NCBI GenBank assembly: GCA_964593555.1
Contig: CAZQIC010000062.1
Span: forward strand, 1-25,147
DNA length: 25,147 bases
Reading direction: 5' to 3'
Source of the DNA: CAZQIC01 sp964593555
GTDB lineage: Bacteria; Bacteroidota; Bacteroidia; JAFLBG01
Below the pieces are notes generated by a model. That model was not told where the DNA came from. It did no database searches and worked only from the letters and a program-made list of their open reading frames with translations. How positions within the stretch are numbered: position 1 is the first letter of the stretch; each line of letters opens with the position of its first letter. This document shows positions 15,075-23,500 of this stretch, in pieces. The position numbers were made by a program, and so were the translations under genes.

Positions 15075-15956
15075 TTATTCTTTAATCATTTTGTTTCTTA
15101 CCTCATCTATCTTTGTGATCAACATTTTGATTTCTTCTTTTGATAATGTGGGACTATCACCATTTTCATCTTCATTTGCAGCTGCTGTCTTTTTCACAGA
15201 CTCAAAGTTTGAATAGGTATCATTAATGGATTGAAGGTTGGTAATGATTCCTGCTATTGAAGGGTCTTTGGTTTCATGAGATTTTAAAACTTTAACAATG
15301 TTATTTGAAATTGTCATTTGTTCAACAATTCTCGAAGTTACTTTTTCGTTATTTGTTTTTTCATAAACCTTTGTGCCAATGTACATGCTTTCAACCCATG
15401 CACCTGCAAAAATTATTGCCGATACATGCTCGAGTTCGTTCTCCTCAAGAAAAAGATCACTCTGCATTTGTAACTCTGCTATTATAGAGGCTAAAGAATC
15501 TTCTTTAGATAAATTCGATTCAAACCTGGTGCTTATGCCGCCTGTTTCAAAAATACTTCCCATTCCAAGTTGGTTTGCAAGTTCTCTAGAAGATTTTAAA
15601 TAATTAATGGAGTTTTGGTTTTGTTTGTTCAATACGCAATATGCCATATCTGATGAATACACTCCGAGGTTTACCGCTTTGCTTGAATTGGAGGAATAGT
15701 TCGTAATGTTTGAAACAGGATTTGTTAATCCTTCTATATAAACAAGCCCAGATCTTTTAAAAATTGATGCGATTTGAAGTGGTGATGGTAAAGATACTGT
15801 GGCAGCTCCTGTAGATTCTTCCGTTTTATTACTATCTACCACTGGTTGTTCATTATCCTGTGCTTCAGAACCATTATCTTGTCCGCACGAAACAATTGTA
15901 AAAACTGCGAAAGCTGCAAAAAGCGTTCTGATAGTCTTAATATTTTTAAAATTCAT
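15075..15956 (-). CDS. Conserved lipoprotein of unknown function
   Basis: A 293-residue protein with a lipoprotein signal peptide ending IVSC-G; Cys24 is the predicted lipidated residue. An acidic, low-complexity linker follows (GQDNGSEAQDNEQ and DSNKTEESTG). The folded part, about residues 55-262, is mostly helical, with phrases such as SPLQIASIFKRSGLVYIEGLTN, NLGVYSSDMAYCVLNKQNQ, SRELANQLGMG and AGAWVESMYIG. These look like a conserved Bacteroidota lipoprotein family without assigned function (from memory). The C-terminus is charged and helical (LSKEEIKMLITKIDEVRNKM). It is divergent from the response regulator gene and lies upstream of the small secreted protein gene. Confidence 0.68.
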   Translation of the reverse strand: MNFKNIKTIRTLFAAFAVFTIVSCGQDNGSEAQDNEQPVVDSNKTEESTGAATVSLPSPLQIASIFKRSGLVYIEGLTNPVSNITNYSSNSSKAVNLGVYSSDMAYCVLNKQNQNSINYLKSSRELANQLGMGSIFETGGISTRFESNLSKEDSLASIIAELQMQSDLFLEENELEHVSAIIFAGAWVESMYIGTKVYEKTNNEKVTSRIVEQMTISNNIVKVLKSHETKDPSIAGIITNLQSINDTYSNFESVKKTAAANEDENGDSPTLSKEEIKMLITKIDEVRNKMIKE

Positions 15957-16033
15957 ATTAGCGTTTATTTTACAAGGCTAAACTACAAAAGTTTTCAATA
16001 TTCTATTTATTTATTTTGCATAAAGAATAATTA

Positions 16034-16062
16034 TTGTTTTTAAAACAGAAGAGTTATATTTG
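16034..16062 (+). promoter_or_regulatory. Promoter of the response regulator-kinase operon
   Basis: TTG at 16034-16036 and TATATTTG at 16055-16062 (full match to TAnnTTTG), with an 18-nt spacer. The start site would be near 16067, leaving a leader of about 30 bases before the ATG at 16100. Confidence 0.62.
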
Positions 16063-16099
16063 AACTAACAAGATTTTCAGTTTTATATCCTGAATAACA

Positions 16100-16870
16100 A
16101 TGGCCAAGCTTAGATGTTTAATAGTTGATGATGAGTTTAATTGCAGAAGTAATCTGCAAATGCTTATAGAAGAATACTGTCCTGACCTTCAGGTCATAGA
16201 CCTTGCTGATTCTGCTGAAAAGGCGAGAGCTCTGATAAAAGAAATTGATCCTGATGTTGTGTTCCTGGATATTAAAATGCCGGGCGAGGATGGCTTTTCA
16301 TTTCTGAAATCTGCCGGAACCTATCGTTTCTCTGTTGTGTTTACCACAGCTCATAATCAGTTCGCTTTGAAGGCATTTAAAGCAAATGCAATTGATTATT
16401 TAGAAAAACCAATAGATGTTGACGATCTTAAAAATGCGGTAGCAAAGTTGGTTAAGGTACATGAGTTGCCAAGTGAAGCTGGAGCAACAGGTTCGGAAGC
16501 TGTTCAAAAAGCCCTTGACAGTTTAGTGACTAAAAAGTCACAGGAAATAATTGCTATTCCAACTTCAGATGGTTTTGTTATGGCAAGAAACGAGGAGATC
16601 GTTTACCTTGAGGCTGAAGAAAATTATACTTATATACATTTAACCGAAAACAGAAAATTTTTTAGTTGTGGCAGTATTAAGAGATATGAAGATGTGTTGG
16701 ACAAAAACACTTTCTTCAGAACCCATCGTTCTTATATTGTAAATGTAGCGCATCACCTTAAGGAGTTCAGTAGAAAAGAAGGGAACATGGTAATACTAAC
16801 CGGCAATATAAAAGTTCCTGTTGCGCGAAGAACGCTCCCCGATTTTTTGAATCAGATAAACACGATATAG
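16100..16870 (+). CDS. LytTR-family response regulator
   Basis: A 256-residue two-domain regulator. The receiver domain (residues 1-120) has the acidic pair Asp10-Asp11 (LIVDDEFN), the phospho-acceptor Asp57 (VVFLDIKMPGEDG), the Thr in FTTAH and the Lys in LEKP. A linker leads to the LytTR DNA-binding domain (about residues 145-254), with VYLEAEENYTYIHL, FFRTHRSYIVNV and VPVARRTLPDFL. LytTR proteins bind pairs of short direct repeats rather than using a helix-turn-helix. It has its own promoter, and the cognate kinase gene starts 30 bases after its stop. The classical partners are LytS-type kinases, which the next gene encodes. Confidence 0.95.
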   Translation: MAKLRCLIVDDEFNCRSNLQMLIEEYCPDLQVIDLADSAEKARALIKEIDPDVVFLDIKMPGEDGFSFLKSAGTYRFSVVFTTAHNQFALKAFKANAIDYLEKPIDVDDLKNAVAKLVKVHELPSEAGATGSEAVQKALDSLVTKKSQEIIAIPTSDGFVMARNEEIVYLEAEENYTYIHLTENRKFFSCGSIKRYEDVLDKNTFFRTHRSYIVNVAHHLKEFSRKEGNMVILTGNIKVPVARRTLPDFLNQINTI

Positions 16871-16900
16871 TGTTTAATACATAGACCTTATCATGCAATT

Positions 16901-19879
16901 ATGAGGTTTGGTTTTTCCCTTCTTATTTTTTTTTCTTACCTGAATGTATCTGCACAGCAATACGGCTTTATTAACTATTCGGTTGAGGATGGTTTGGCGC
17001 AGTCGCAAATAAATTCCATTGCTCAAGACAACAAAGGATATTTATGGTTTGCAACCAATGGTGGAATAAGTCGTTTCGACGGTAGAACTTTTGTCAATTA
17101 CTACATAGGCGATGGTTTACTGGATAATCACGTGTATTCAATTTTTATTGATCGAAATGAAAAGATCTGGTTGGCCACATTGGGCGGCATTAACATGATC
17201 GACGGAAAAAAAATTAGTTTTTTTAAGTTCGAGGATTCATACAAGGGATTTTATGTAAAGTCAATTGCGCAGGATTTGCAGGGAAATTTATGGCTTGGAA
17301 CAAGTGGTGGAGGGTTGGCTTTTTTTGACGTTGAGAAAAAAGAATTTAAATATTACGGAACGGAAGATGGTCTATCTGACAACATGGTAAGAAGCGTTTG
17401 TTCTGATGGTAAAGGAAAGGTATGGATAGGTACTGAAAACGGGTTATGCGTTTATGAAAATGGAAAAATAAATATTTCATCCTTGCTGGATTCTCATATT
17501 ACCGTAAGCTCGCTTTTTGTAAAGAAAGAAACATTGTGGATCACCACCTTTGGAAACGGGGTTTATCGATTAAAGAACAATACTCTTGATCATTTTGAAA
17601 TCGTTAATGGTTTAGTCGATTCGTGGATAAAATCTGTTTTTGTAGATGAGAATGAAAATGCGTGGTTCTCCTCCGTTGCCGGACTTTGCAAATTCGATGG
17701 TGCAAAATTTAAACAATTCCAAAGGATGCAGGGCTTGGATTATGAGAACATTAATGTCGCTTACCAGGATTTTGAAGGAAGTATTTGGCTGGGTACAGAA
17801 GGTGGCGGGGTTTACAGATTTTGTGGAGAAGATCTTCTTACTTACACAACCGATAATGGACTTAAAACAAATTTTGTGATGTCTATAGCTCAAAATGCCG
17901 ACGGTGAATTGTGGCTTGGGACGTTTGGGGAGGGTATAGCCAGAAAAAGTGAAAATTATTTTGTGTCATATGAACTTCCGGAAGGCATCAAACAGAATTA
18001 CGTATATAGTACCAGCTTTGATAATATGGGCAACTTAATCTTAGGTACTGGTAACGGTATTAGGAAATTTGATGGCATAACTTTTAAGCCATATCTTATT
18101 AATGAAGACTTAGGTAACAAAACTGTAATATGTTTTTTAAACGACACCAAGGGTAGGACATGGATCGGTTCTTCTAAAGGGCTTGCTTGTTTTTCGGGAG
18201 AAAAAAATCTTCCGGTTGATCCTCCAAAACGTCTTGTTGCAGCAACAATTTTAAAAATATTTGAAGATAAAAACTCTACGATCTGGTTTGCTTCGGAAGA
18301 GGGAATATTCAGTTATGATGGTATTTCATTTCACGATCATAAATTTTCAAGTAAAAACAAAGTGGGCTCAGTGCTTAATGTTGCTGAGGATAGTTTTAAT
18401 AATTTATGGTTTGGAACTTCAGATGGGCTTTTATTTTTTGACCGAAAAACTTTTAAAACAATCATGCTCTCCGATAATTTTTCTTCCAATCAAATTGTGT
18501 CGCTTGATATTGATGAGGATAACGTTTTATGGGCTGCTACCTTTAACGGAATATATCATTTTGATGTTTTAAATTATGTAAAGAACAAAACGCTTTTACT
18601 TAAACACATTGGAAGGCAGCAAGGATTAAAAAGTATTGAATGTAATCAAAATGCAATTTTTGATGATAAAAAAGGAAATATATATTTTGGAACCACAGCC
18701 GGACTTGTTCAGATAATTAAGGAAAAAAAATCCGCTAAAGATATTGAACTGCCTAAACTGAATTTAACAGGTATCAGACTTTTCCTTCAGGAAACAGATT
18801 GGTTTCCTTTTTCCGATTCAATTGATAAGGTGAGTCATTTGCCAATTGGCCTTTCTATTGATTATAAAAAGAATGACTTAACATTTGATTTTATTGGTAT
18901 AACATACAGCAATCCGGAAAATATCAGGTATCGTTATAAACTTGTTGGTAACGATCAGGATTGGTATCCCTTAACCAAAGAAACTTATGCCAGATATACC
19001 AATTTGCCTTACGGAGATTATACATTTATGGTTGCGCTTGCAGATGAAGGAGGTGAATTATTTCCAATCGATCCCGTTGAGTTTCATTTTGTGATCACAC
19101 CCCCATATTGGAAAACGTGGTGGTTCACCTTAATATCATTCTTCTTGTTTTTTTTAGCAGGCTGGTTGGTATACAGGTGGAGGTCCTCAGTAATAAGGAA
19201 AAAAGCAGAGGCCCAGCAGCTTGTTTATAAATCAAAACTACTTGCTCTTGAGCAGGAGACACTTAACGCAAGTATGAACCGACATTTTATTTTTAACGCA
19301 CTTAACTCCATTCAGTATTATATTAACAGGCAGGATAAATTATCTGCCAACAAATATCTTACGAGCTTTGCAAAGCTCATTAGGAAAAATCTGGATAGTT
19401 CACAAAACAACCTTGTTACTTTATCGGAAGAATTGGAAAGGCTCGAGTTATATCTGTCTCTCGAACATATGAGATTTAGCAAATTCAGTTATTCAATTAA
19501 AATAGGGGCAGGAGTAGAGGCCGAGGTATTAAAGATTCCTCCCATGATACTTCAGCCCTATATAGAGAACAGTATTTGGCATGGAATATTACCCATGGAA
19601 CAACCTGGAGAAATTTTAGTTGAAATAAATCTTTATAAGGATAATTGTATTATCTTTAATATTGAAGATAATGGAATTGGGATTGATGAGAGTTTGAAGA
19701 AAAAGCAACAATTTCCAACAGAACATGATTCAAAAGGCATGAAAATTACGGAAACAAGGATAAATTTGTTGAAAAAAATGTCAGGGGGGAATATTGAGAT
19801 AAAAGGCCCTTATGATATCAAAAACGAAGGAAAAGGGACCGGAACCAGGGTGGAAATTATACTTCCTATAAAAAAATAG
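16901..19879 (+). CDS. Two-component regulator propeller sensor histidine kinase (LytS-type)
   Basis: A 992-residue membrane kinase. A signal peptide (ending VSAQQ) precedes fourteen propeller repeats of the 'lWlgT..GGv.rfdg' type (residues about 47-600), enough for two seven-bladed beta propellers. A Y_Y_Y-type domain follows (about 645-735, with YRYKLVGNDQDWYPL and YTNLPYGDYTFMV). There is one transmembrane helix (about 742-762) and a short coiled coil. The His-kinase domain has the phospho-acceptor His795 (MNRHFIFNALNSIQ). The ATPase domain contains the N-box YIENSIWHGI, the G1 box EDNGIGI and the G2 region SKGMKITETRINLL. It would sense a periplasmic ligand and phosphorylate the LytTR regulator. 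Unlike hybrid HTCS proteins it carries no receiver or DNA-binding domain. The ligand is unknown. Confidence 0.93.
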   Translation: MRFGFSLLIFFSYLNVSAQQYGFINYSVEDGLAQSQINSIAQDNKGYLWFATNGGISRFDGRTFVNYYIGDGLLDNHVYSIFIDRNEKIWLATLGGINMIDGKKISFFKFEDSYKGFYVKSIAQDLQGNLWLGTSGGGLAFFDVEKKEFKYYGTEDGLSDNMVRSVCSDGKGKVWIGTENGLCVYENGKINISSLLDSHITVSSLFVKKETLWITTFGNGVYRLKNNTLDHFEIVNGLVDSWIKSVFVDENENAWFSSVAGLCKFDGAKFKQFQRMQGLDYENINVAYQDFEGSIWLGTEGGGVYRFCGEDLLTYTTDNGLKTNFVMSIAQNADGELWLGTFGEGIARKSENYFVSYELPEGIKQNYVYSTSFDNMGNLILGTGNGIRKFDGITFKPYLINEDLGNKTVICFLNDTKGRTWIGSSKGLACFSGEKNLPVDPPKRLVAATILKIFEDKNSTIWFASEEGIFSYDGISFHDHKFSSKNKVGSVLNVAEDSFNNLWFGTSDGLLFFDRKTFKTIMLSDNFSSNQIVSLDIDEDNVLWAATFNGIYHFDVLNYVKNKTLLLKHIGRQQGLKSIECNQNAIFDDKKGNIYFGTTAGLVQIIKEKKSAKDIELPKLNLTGIRLFLQETDWFPFSDSIDKVSHLPIGLSIDYKKNDLTFDFIGITYSNPENIRYRYKLVGNDQDWYPLTKETYARYTNLPYGDYTFMVALADEGGELFPIDPVEFHFVITPPYWKTWWFTLISFFLFFLAGWLVYRWRSSVIRKKAEAQQLVYKSKLLALEQETLNASMNRHFIFNALNSIQYYINRQDKLSANKYLTSFAKLIRKNLDSSQNNLVTLSEELERLELYLSLEHMRFSKFSYSIKIGAGVEAEVLKIPPMILQPYIENSIWHGILPMEQPGEILVEINLYKDNCIIFNIEDNGIGIDESLKKKQQFPTEHDSKGMKITETRINLLKKMSGGNIEIKGPYDIKNEGKGTGTRVEIILPIKK

Positions 19880-19889
19880 TATCAGGGAC

Positions 19890-19920
19890 TTGACAAATGG
19901 GAAAAAAAGATATATATTTG
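19890..19920 (+). promoter_or_regulatory. Promoter of the repeat-bearing lipoprotein gene
   Basis: TTG (19890-19892, in TTGAC) and TATATTTG (19913-19920), separated by exactly 20 nt. Both elements match the Bacteroidota housekeeping consensus. The start site would be near 19925, with about 27 bases of leader before the ATG at 19952. Confidence 0.72.
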
Positions 19921-19951
19921 TGTATGTGGTGTAAGAACCATTAAAGAAAAA

Positions 19952-20278
19952 ATGAAAAAAGGCCTTTACATATCAATCATAACCATCTCAATTGCGATGT
20001 TTACTTCTTGTAAAAAAGAAGATATGTTAGCTCCGCAGACTCCTGAGAGTTCATCTTCTTTTAAGACTACTACTAATGACGGTTCTTCAACTCCTCCTTC
20101 TGATGGTGTTGATGCTATTACTGTTGGTAGTGATGTTGATGATAAAACTGGAAGTGGCACTACTAAACCGACAGGTCGTAAGCCTACTGGTACGGGTATT
20201 ACAATTGGCAGTGATGTTGATGATAAAACAGGAAGTGGTACAAAGGGCAAAAAAACATTAAAAGCTAGAATATCTTAA
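19952..20278 (+). CDS. Small lipoprotein with two GSDVDDKTGSGT repeats
   Basis: A 108-residue protein with a lipoprotein signal peptide (MKKGLYISIITISIAMFTSC; Cys20 lipidated, followed by KKED). The rest is low-complexity and probably unstructured: a Ser/Thr/Pro-rich stretch, then ITVGSDVDDKTGSGT, a basic linker KPTGRKPTGTG, then ITIGSDVDDKTGSGT and the basic tail KGKKTLKARIS. The two 15-residue repeats differ at one position. The alternating acidic repeats and basic linkers suggest a binding role at the envelope, possibly metal or polyanion, but no known motif is met. It has its own promoter and terminator. It lies between the sensor kinase and the exported protease, so an accessory role for one of them is possible (inference). 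A strong start and lipobox make it a real gene. Confidence 0.75.
   Translation: MKKGLYISIITISIAMFTSCKKEDMLAPQTPESSSSFKTTTNDGSSTPPSDGVDAITVGSDVDDKTGSGTTKPTGRKPTGTGITIGSDVDDKTGSGTKGKKTLKARIS
20117..20160 (+). repeat. 44-base coding repeat, copy 1
   Basis: First copy of a 44-base direct repeat in the lipoprotein gene, about 39 of 44 bases identical to copy 2 at 20198-20241, with start points 81 bases (27 codons) apart. Most differences are at third codon positions, consistent with selection on the protein. Confidence 0.8.
20198..20241 (+). repeat. 44-base coding repeat, copy 2
   Basis: Second copy of the direct repeat starting at 20117; it encodes ITIGSDVDDKTGSG and part of the next codon. Confidence 0.8.
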
Positions 20279-20306
20279 TAAGACTCAATAAATAGAATTT
20301 TTAAAA

Positions 20307-20331
20307 GCACCCCAAAAGGGTGTTTTTTTTT
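20307..20331 (+). terminator. Rho-independent terminator after the lipoprotein gene
   Basis: CACCC (20308-20312) pairs with GGGTG (20318-20322) around a five-base loop and is followed by a run of nine T (20323-20331). It separates the lipoprotein transcript from the protease gene. Confidence 0.78.
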
Positions 20332-20395
20332 GCCTGATAACTTCTTCTGCCAGCATATTACGGTCATTTGTTTTTTGATATAAAACCTTATTCTT

Positions 20396-20426
20396 TTGAC
20401 TTTACAAAATTATTCGGGTAACTTTG
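20396..20426 (+). promoter_or_regulatory. Distal promoter in the leader of the protease gene (P1)
   Basis: The gap 20279-20591 has no gene; it holds a terminator, this promoter, two direct repeats and a second promoter. P1 is TTG (20396-20398) and TAACTTTG (20419-20426) with a 20-nt spacer, a full match. Transcription from about 20431 would give a leader of about 160 bases before the protease ATG at 20592. Confidence 0.65.
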
Positions 20427-20431
20427 CAGTA

Positions 20432-20440
20432 TAAGTTAAG
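20432..20440 (+). promoter_or_regulatory. LytTR-like half site, copy 1
   Basis: TAAGTTAAG fits the general LytTR half-site pattern (two A/C-rich bases, GTT, then N-A-G). It recurs nearly identically at 20470-20478, with AGTTAAGG common to both. The two are 38 bases apart, more than the usual LytTR pair spacing, so assignment as an operator is tentative. Confidence 0.3.
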
Positions 20441-20469
20441 GTGTACTTGGCATACTCATTAATATTGGT

Positions 20470-20478
20470 ATAGTTAAG
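20470..20478 (+). promoter_or_regulatory. LytTR-like half site, copy 2
   Basis: ATAGTTAAG, sharing AGTTAAGG with the copy at 20432-20440. It lies between the two promoters of the protease gene. Confidence 0.28.
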
Positions 20479-20528
20479 GGTTTATTATCAGAGCTATCGT
20501 ACTGATTTTATCTGCTAATAAGTTTTGA

Positions 20529-20559
20529 TTGACACGTAACGTGATGATTTATAGTTTTG
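20529..20559 (+). promoter_or_regulatory. Proximal promoter of the protease gene (P2)
   Basis: TTG (20529-20531) and TAGTTTTG (20552-20559) with a 20-nt spacer, a full match to TAnnTTTG. The start site would be near 20564, about 28 bases before the ATG. The spacer contains the palindrome CACGTaACGTG. Confidence 0.68.
20533..20543. promoter_or_regulatory. Palindrome CACGTaACGTG in the P2 spacer, candidate operator
   Basis: An 11-base perfect inverted repeat placed between the -33 and -7 elements of the proximal promoter, where a bound protein would block or reshape RNA polymerase contact. There is no independent evidence of binding. Confidence 0.4.
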
Positions 20560-20591
20560 TCTTATTGTATAATGAATAGCTAAAAAAAAAT

Positions 20592-23500
20592 ATGAAAAAA
20601 GTACTACTTCAGGTTGTTTTTCTCTTGTTGTTATCTGGGTTTCTTAAGGCTCAAATAGTATATGATAATTACCAGGATGGAAAAATATGGTTTAAGTTAA
20701 AGCAAGGCCAGCCAACAAGCGTAGCCTGGAATCATAATAGCTACAATGTTTCTATAAGCGATATCCCCGTTGTTGAAACCCTAAACAAAGTTGTTTCAGT
20801 AAAAAAAATATACAATCCTTTTCATGCAGTAAATAATTATCCGGCACTTAGGAATGTTTATTTGCTGGAGTTGACAGACCCCACTAAAATTAATGTGGCT
20901 CTTGAAATGTTAGAGATCAATACAACAGTTGAATATGCTGAAAAAGTTCCGTTGGACAAAACAATGGCTGCACCTAATGATCCGTCTTTTGGTTCTCAGT
21001 GGGAGTTAAATTTAATAAATGCAACTCAGGCATGGGCCTACCCATCGGTTAGCTCAAACATAAAGGTTGCCGTTGTTGACGATGCGATACAGAATAATGC
21101 GATACCATTAACGCATGAGGATTTGTATGCTGCAATATGGAAAAATCCAGGAGAACCGATTACTTCAGACTCAAAGGATAATGATAATAATGGTTATGTA
21201 GATGATATAAGAGGTTACGATGTTTCACTTAATAAATGGCAGACAGACCCTCCAAGTGGAGATACAAGGTATCGTCATGGTACTCAGGTTGCCGGTGTTA
21301 TTGGTGCTGTAACAAATAATAGTATTGGTATTGCATCCATTGGAAACAGGATCAAGATCATTCCGGTAAAGGCGTCAAATTCCCTTAATGCAATTACTAA
21401 CGGTTACGAAGGTGTTGTCTATGCCGCGGTTGCCGGAGCAAATGTTATTTGTATGGCGTGGGGTACTTCAGTCTCTTCAGTTACAGGGCAGAACGTAATG
21501 AATTATGCGCACGCACAGGGTTGTGTTTTAGTTGCCGCGGCAGGGAATGATAATACCAATGCGATGTATTATCCTGCTGCATACAATCATGTGATAGCAG
21601 TTGCTGCAACTCAAAGCAATGATGTAAAAGCTCCTTTTTCTAATTATGGAAGTTGGGTTGATGTCAGCGCTCCAGGTGTTAATGTTTATACCACAACAAC
21701 TTATACGACCACAGCGATGAACAGGTATGCTGTTGCTTCAGGAACATCTATATCTGCAGGTTTGGTAGCCGGATTAGCTGGTTTGATGCTTACTTCAAAC
21801 CCAGGTGCTACGCCTGATGAAATTGAAGGTTGCATCAGATCGTCTTCTGTAAACACGGCAAGTCTTAATCCAACCACACCAATTGGAAATGGGCGCATTG
21901 ATGCTGTTGCGGCTATGGGATGTATTTCTGCTAACCAATATCTTACACCAATTGCCGATTTCAGAGCAAACACAACAAACATTTTTGTTGGCGGGAAAGT
22001 TGTATTTGCAAATACAACAGTGCATGATGGAACATCATATACATGGACTTTTCAGGGCGGAAGTCCTTCAACCGCGGTCAAGACCGATAAAAGCTCAGTA
22101 GAAGTTACATATCTAAGTGCGGGCTTATATTCTGTTACATTGGTTGCAACACGAACGCTTACTCCAACCAGTGCTGATACCGTAGTAAAAACGAATTATA
22201 TCAGTGTTGGAGGAGGAGGAGGTTGTGATACACTTAACTTGTACAATACATATAGTGCCGATCCATGGATTAGGGCTAATTACTACCACGGACCCTTGAA
22301 TGATACGGATGCTTTTGGTGTTCCTATTATAGCAAGGTGGGGGTGGATAAACGGAGTCAACAAGGAAAATCAATTTGAAAAAGCACAGTATTTTGATATT
22401 ACAGGTTCTCCTAGAAAAACAATTACATCGGTTAGGGTACATTTTGCAGAGGCTAAGTCTGCCTCTGGCGTTAGCCCGGTTGGGAAATTTGTTTCATTAA
22501 TAGTTTATGAGTTAGGCGTGGGTGGTTTACCTGGCAATGAAAAGTACAGGAAGAGAATCGAATTTCCTGATATAATTAATGACGTTGCTGCCGGAAGGTT
22601 TACGACTGTAAAATTTGATTCCGCCGTTACAGTTACTACAGACAATTTTTTTGTAAGTATTGCTTTAATGGGAGGGGATGGCAATCTTGAATGGTCAGCA
22701 CTGGATTCCACGAGAAGGGATACTCTGAATATCTTGTCGAATAAAACAGCTGTTTCCTCGCAAACAAATCCATCCGAAGTATATCAAAGACATAATAATG
22801 GATCATGGTGTCGAATTGATCAAGGTTGTGGAAATGGTACTACCTCTTGGGCAATTAATATTTCACTATACATTTTTCCTTTTATGACTGATCAGCCGGT
22901 TGATGCTTATTTTACAATGGACCATGATACAATTTGTGAAGGAAATTATATTGTTTATGATGCAACAGGATCTACTCATCAGGATACTGTGTCCTGGATA
23001 TTTCAGGGTGGAAATCCTTCGCATTCCAATAAACTAATAGACACGGTTTTTTATGTGAATAAACCTTTTAATAACATTTATACTGATACTACAACTCTTA
23101 TTGTAAGAGGCGGAGGTTGCATTGACTCTGATACAATGGTTAAAACATTTAAAGTGTTTTCTTCTCCAAGGATAACTGTTACATCAAATCCTGTAACATC
23201 TATTTGTGTAGGAGGGGGAGCATCGGTAACTGCTACAGCAAGCGCTTCAGTACCAACAAATGGATTTACCTGGAGTCCTTCACACGGACTAAGTAGCAAT
23301 ACAGACGTAACAGTGATTATTTCGCCCACCGCAACGCAAACCTATGAAATAGAAGCTGTGTCAACATCATACGGGTGTCATGGTAATACAACTATTATGG
23401 TGGAAGTTGATCAATCACCAAGTGCAAACACCGTTATATCGCCAAATGATACTGTTTGTGTGGGCGATGATGTTATATTCGATGGTTCATCTAGTATTGG

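Noticed and set aside
19966..20250. Antisense reading frame over the repeat-bearing lipoprotein gene
   Set aside because: It is a mirror of the coding repeats with no signal or family pattern, while the plus-strand frame has a lipobox, promoter and terminator.
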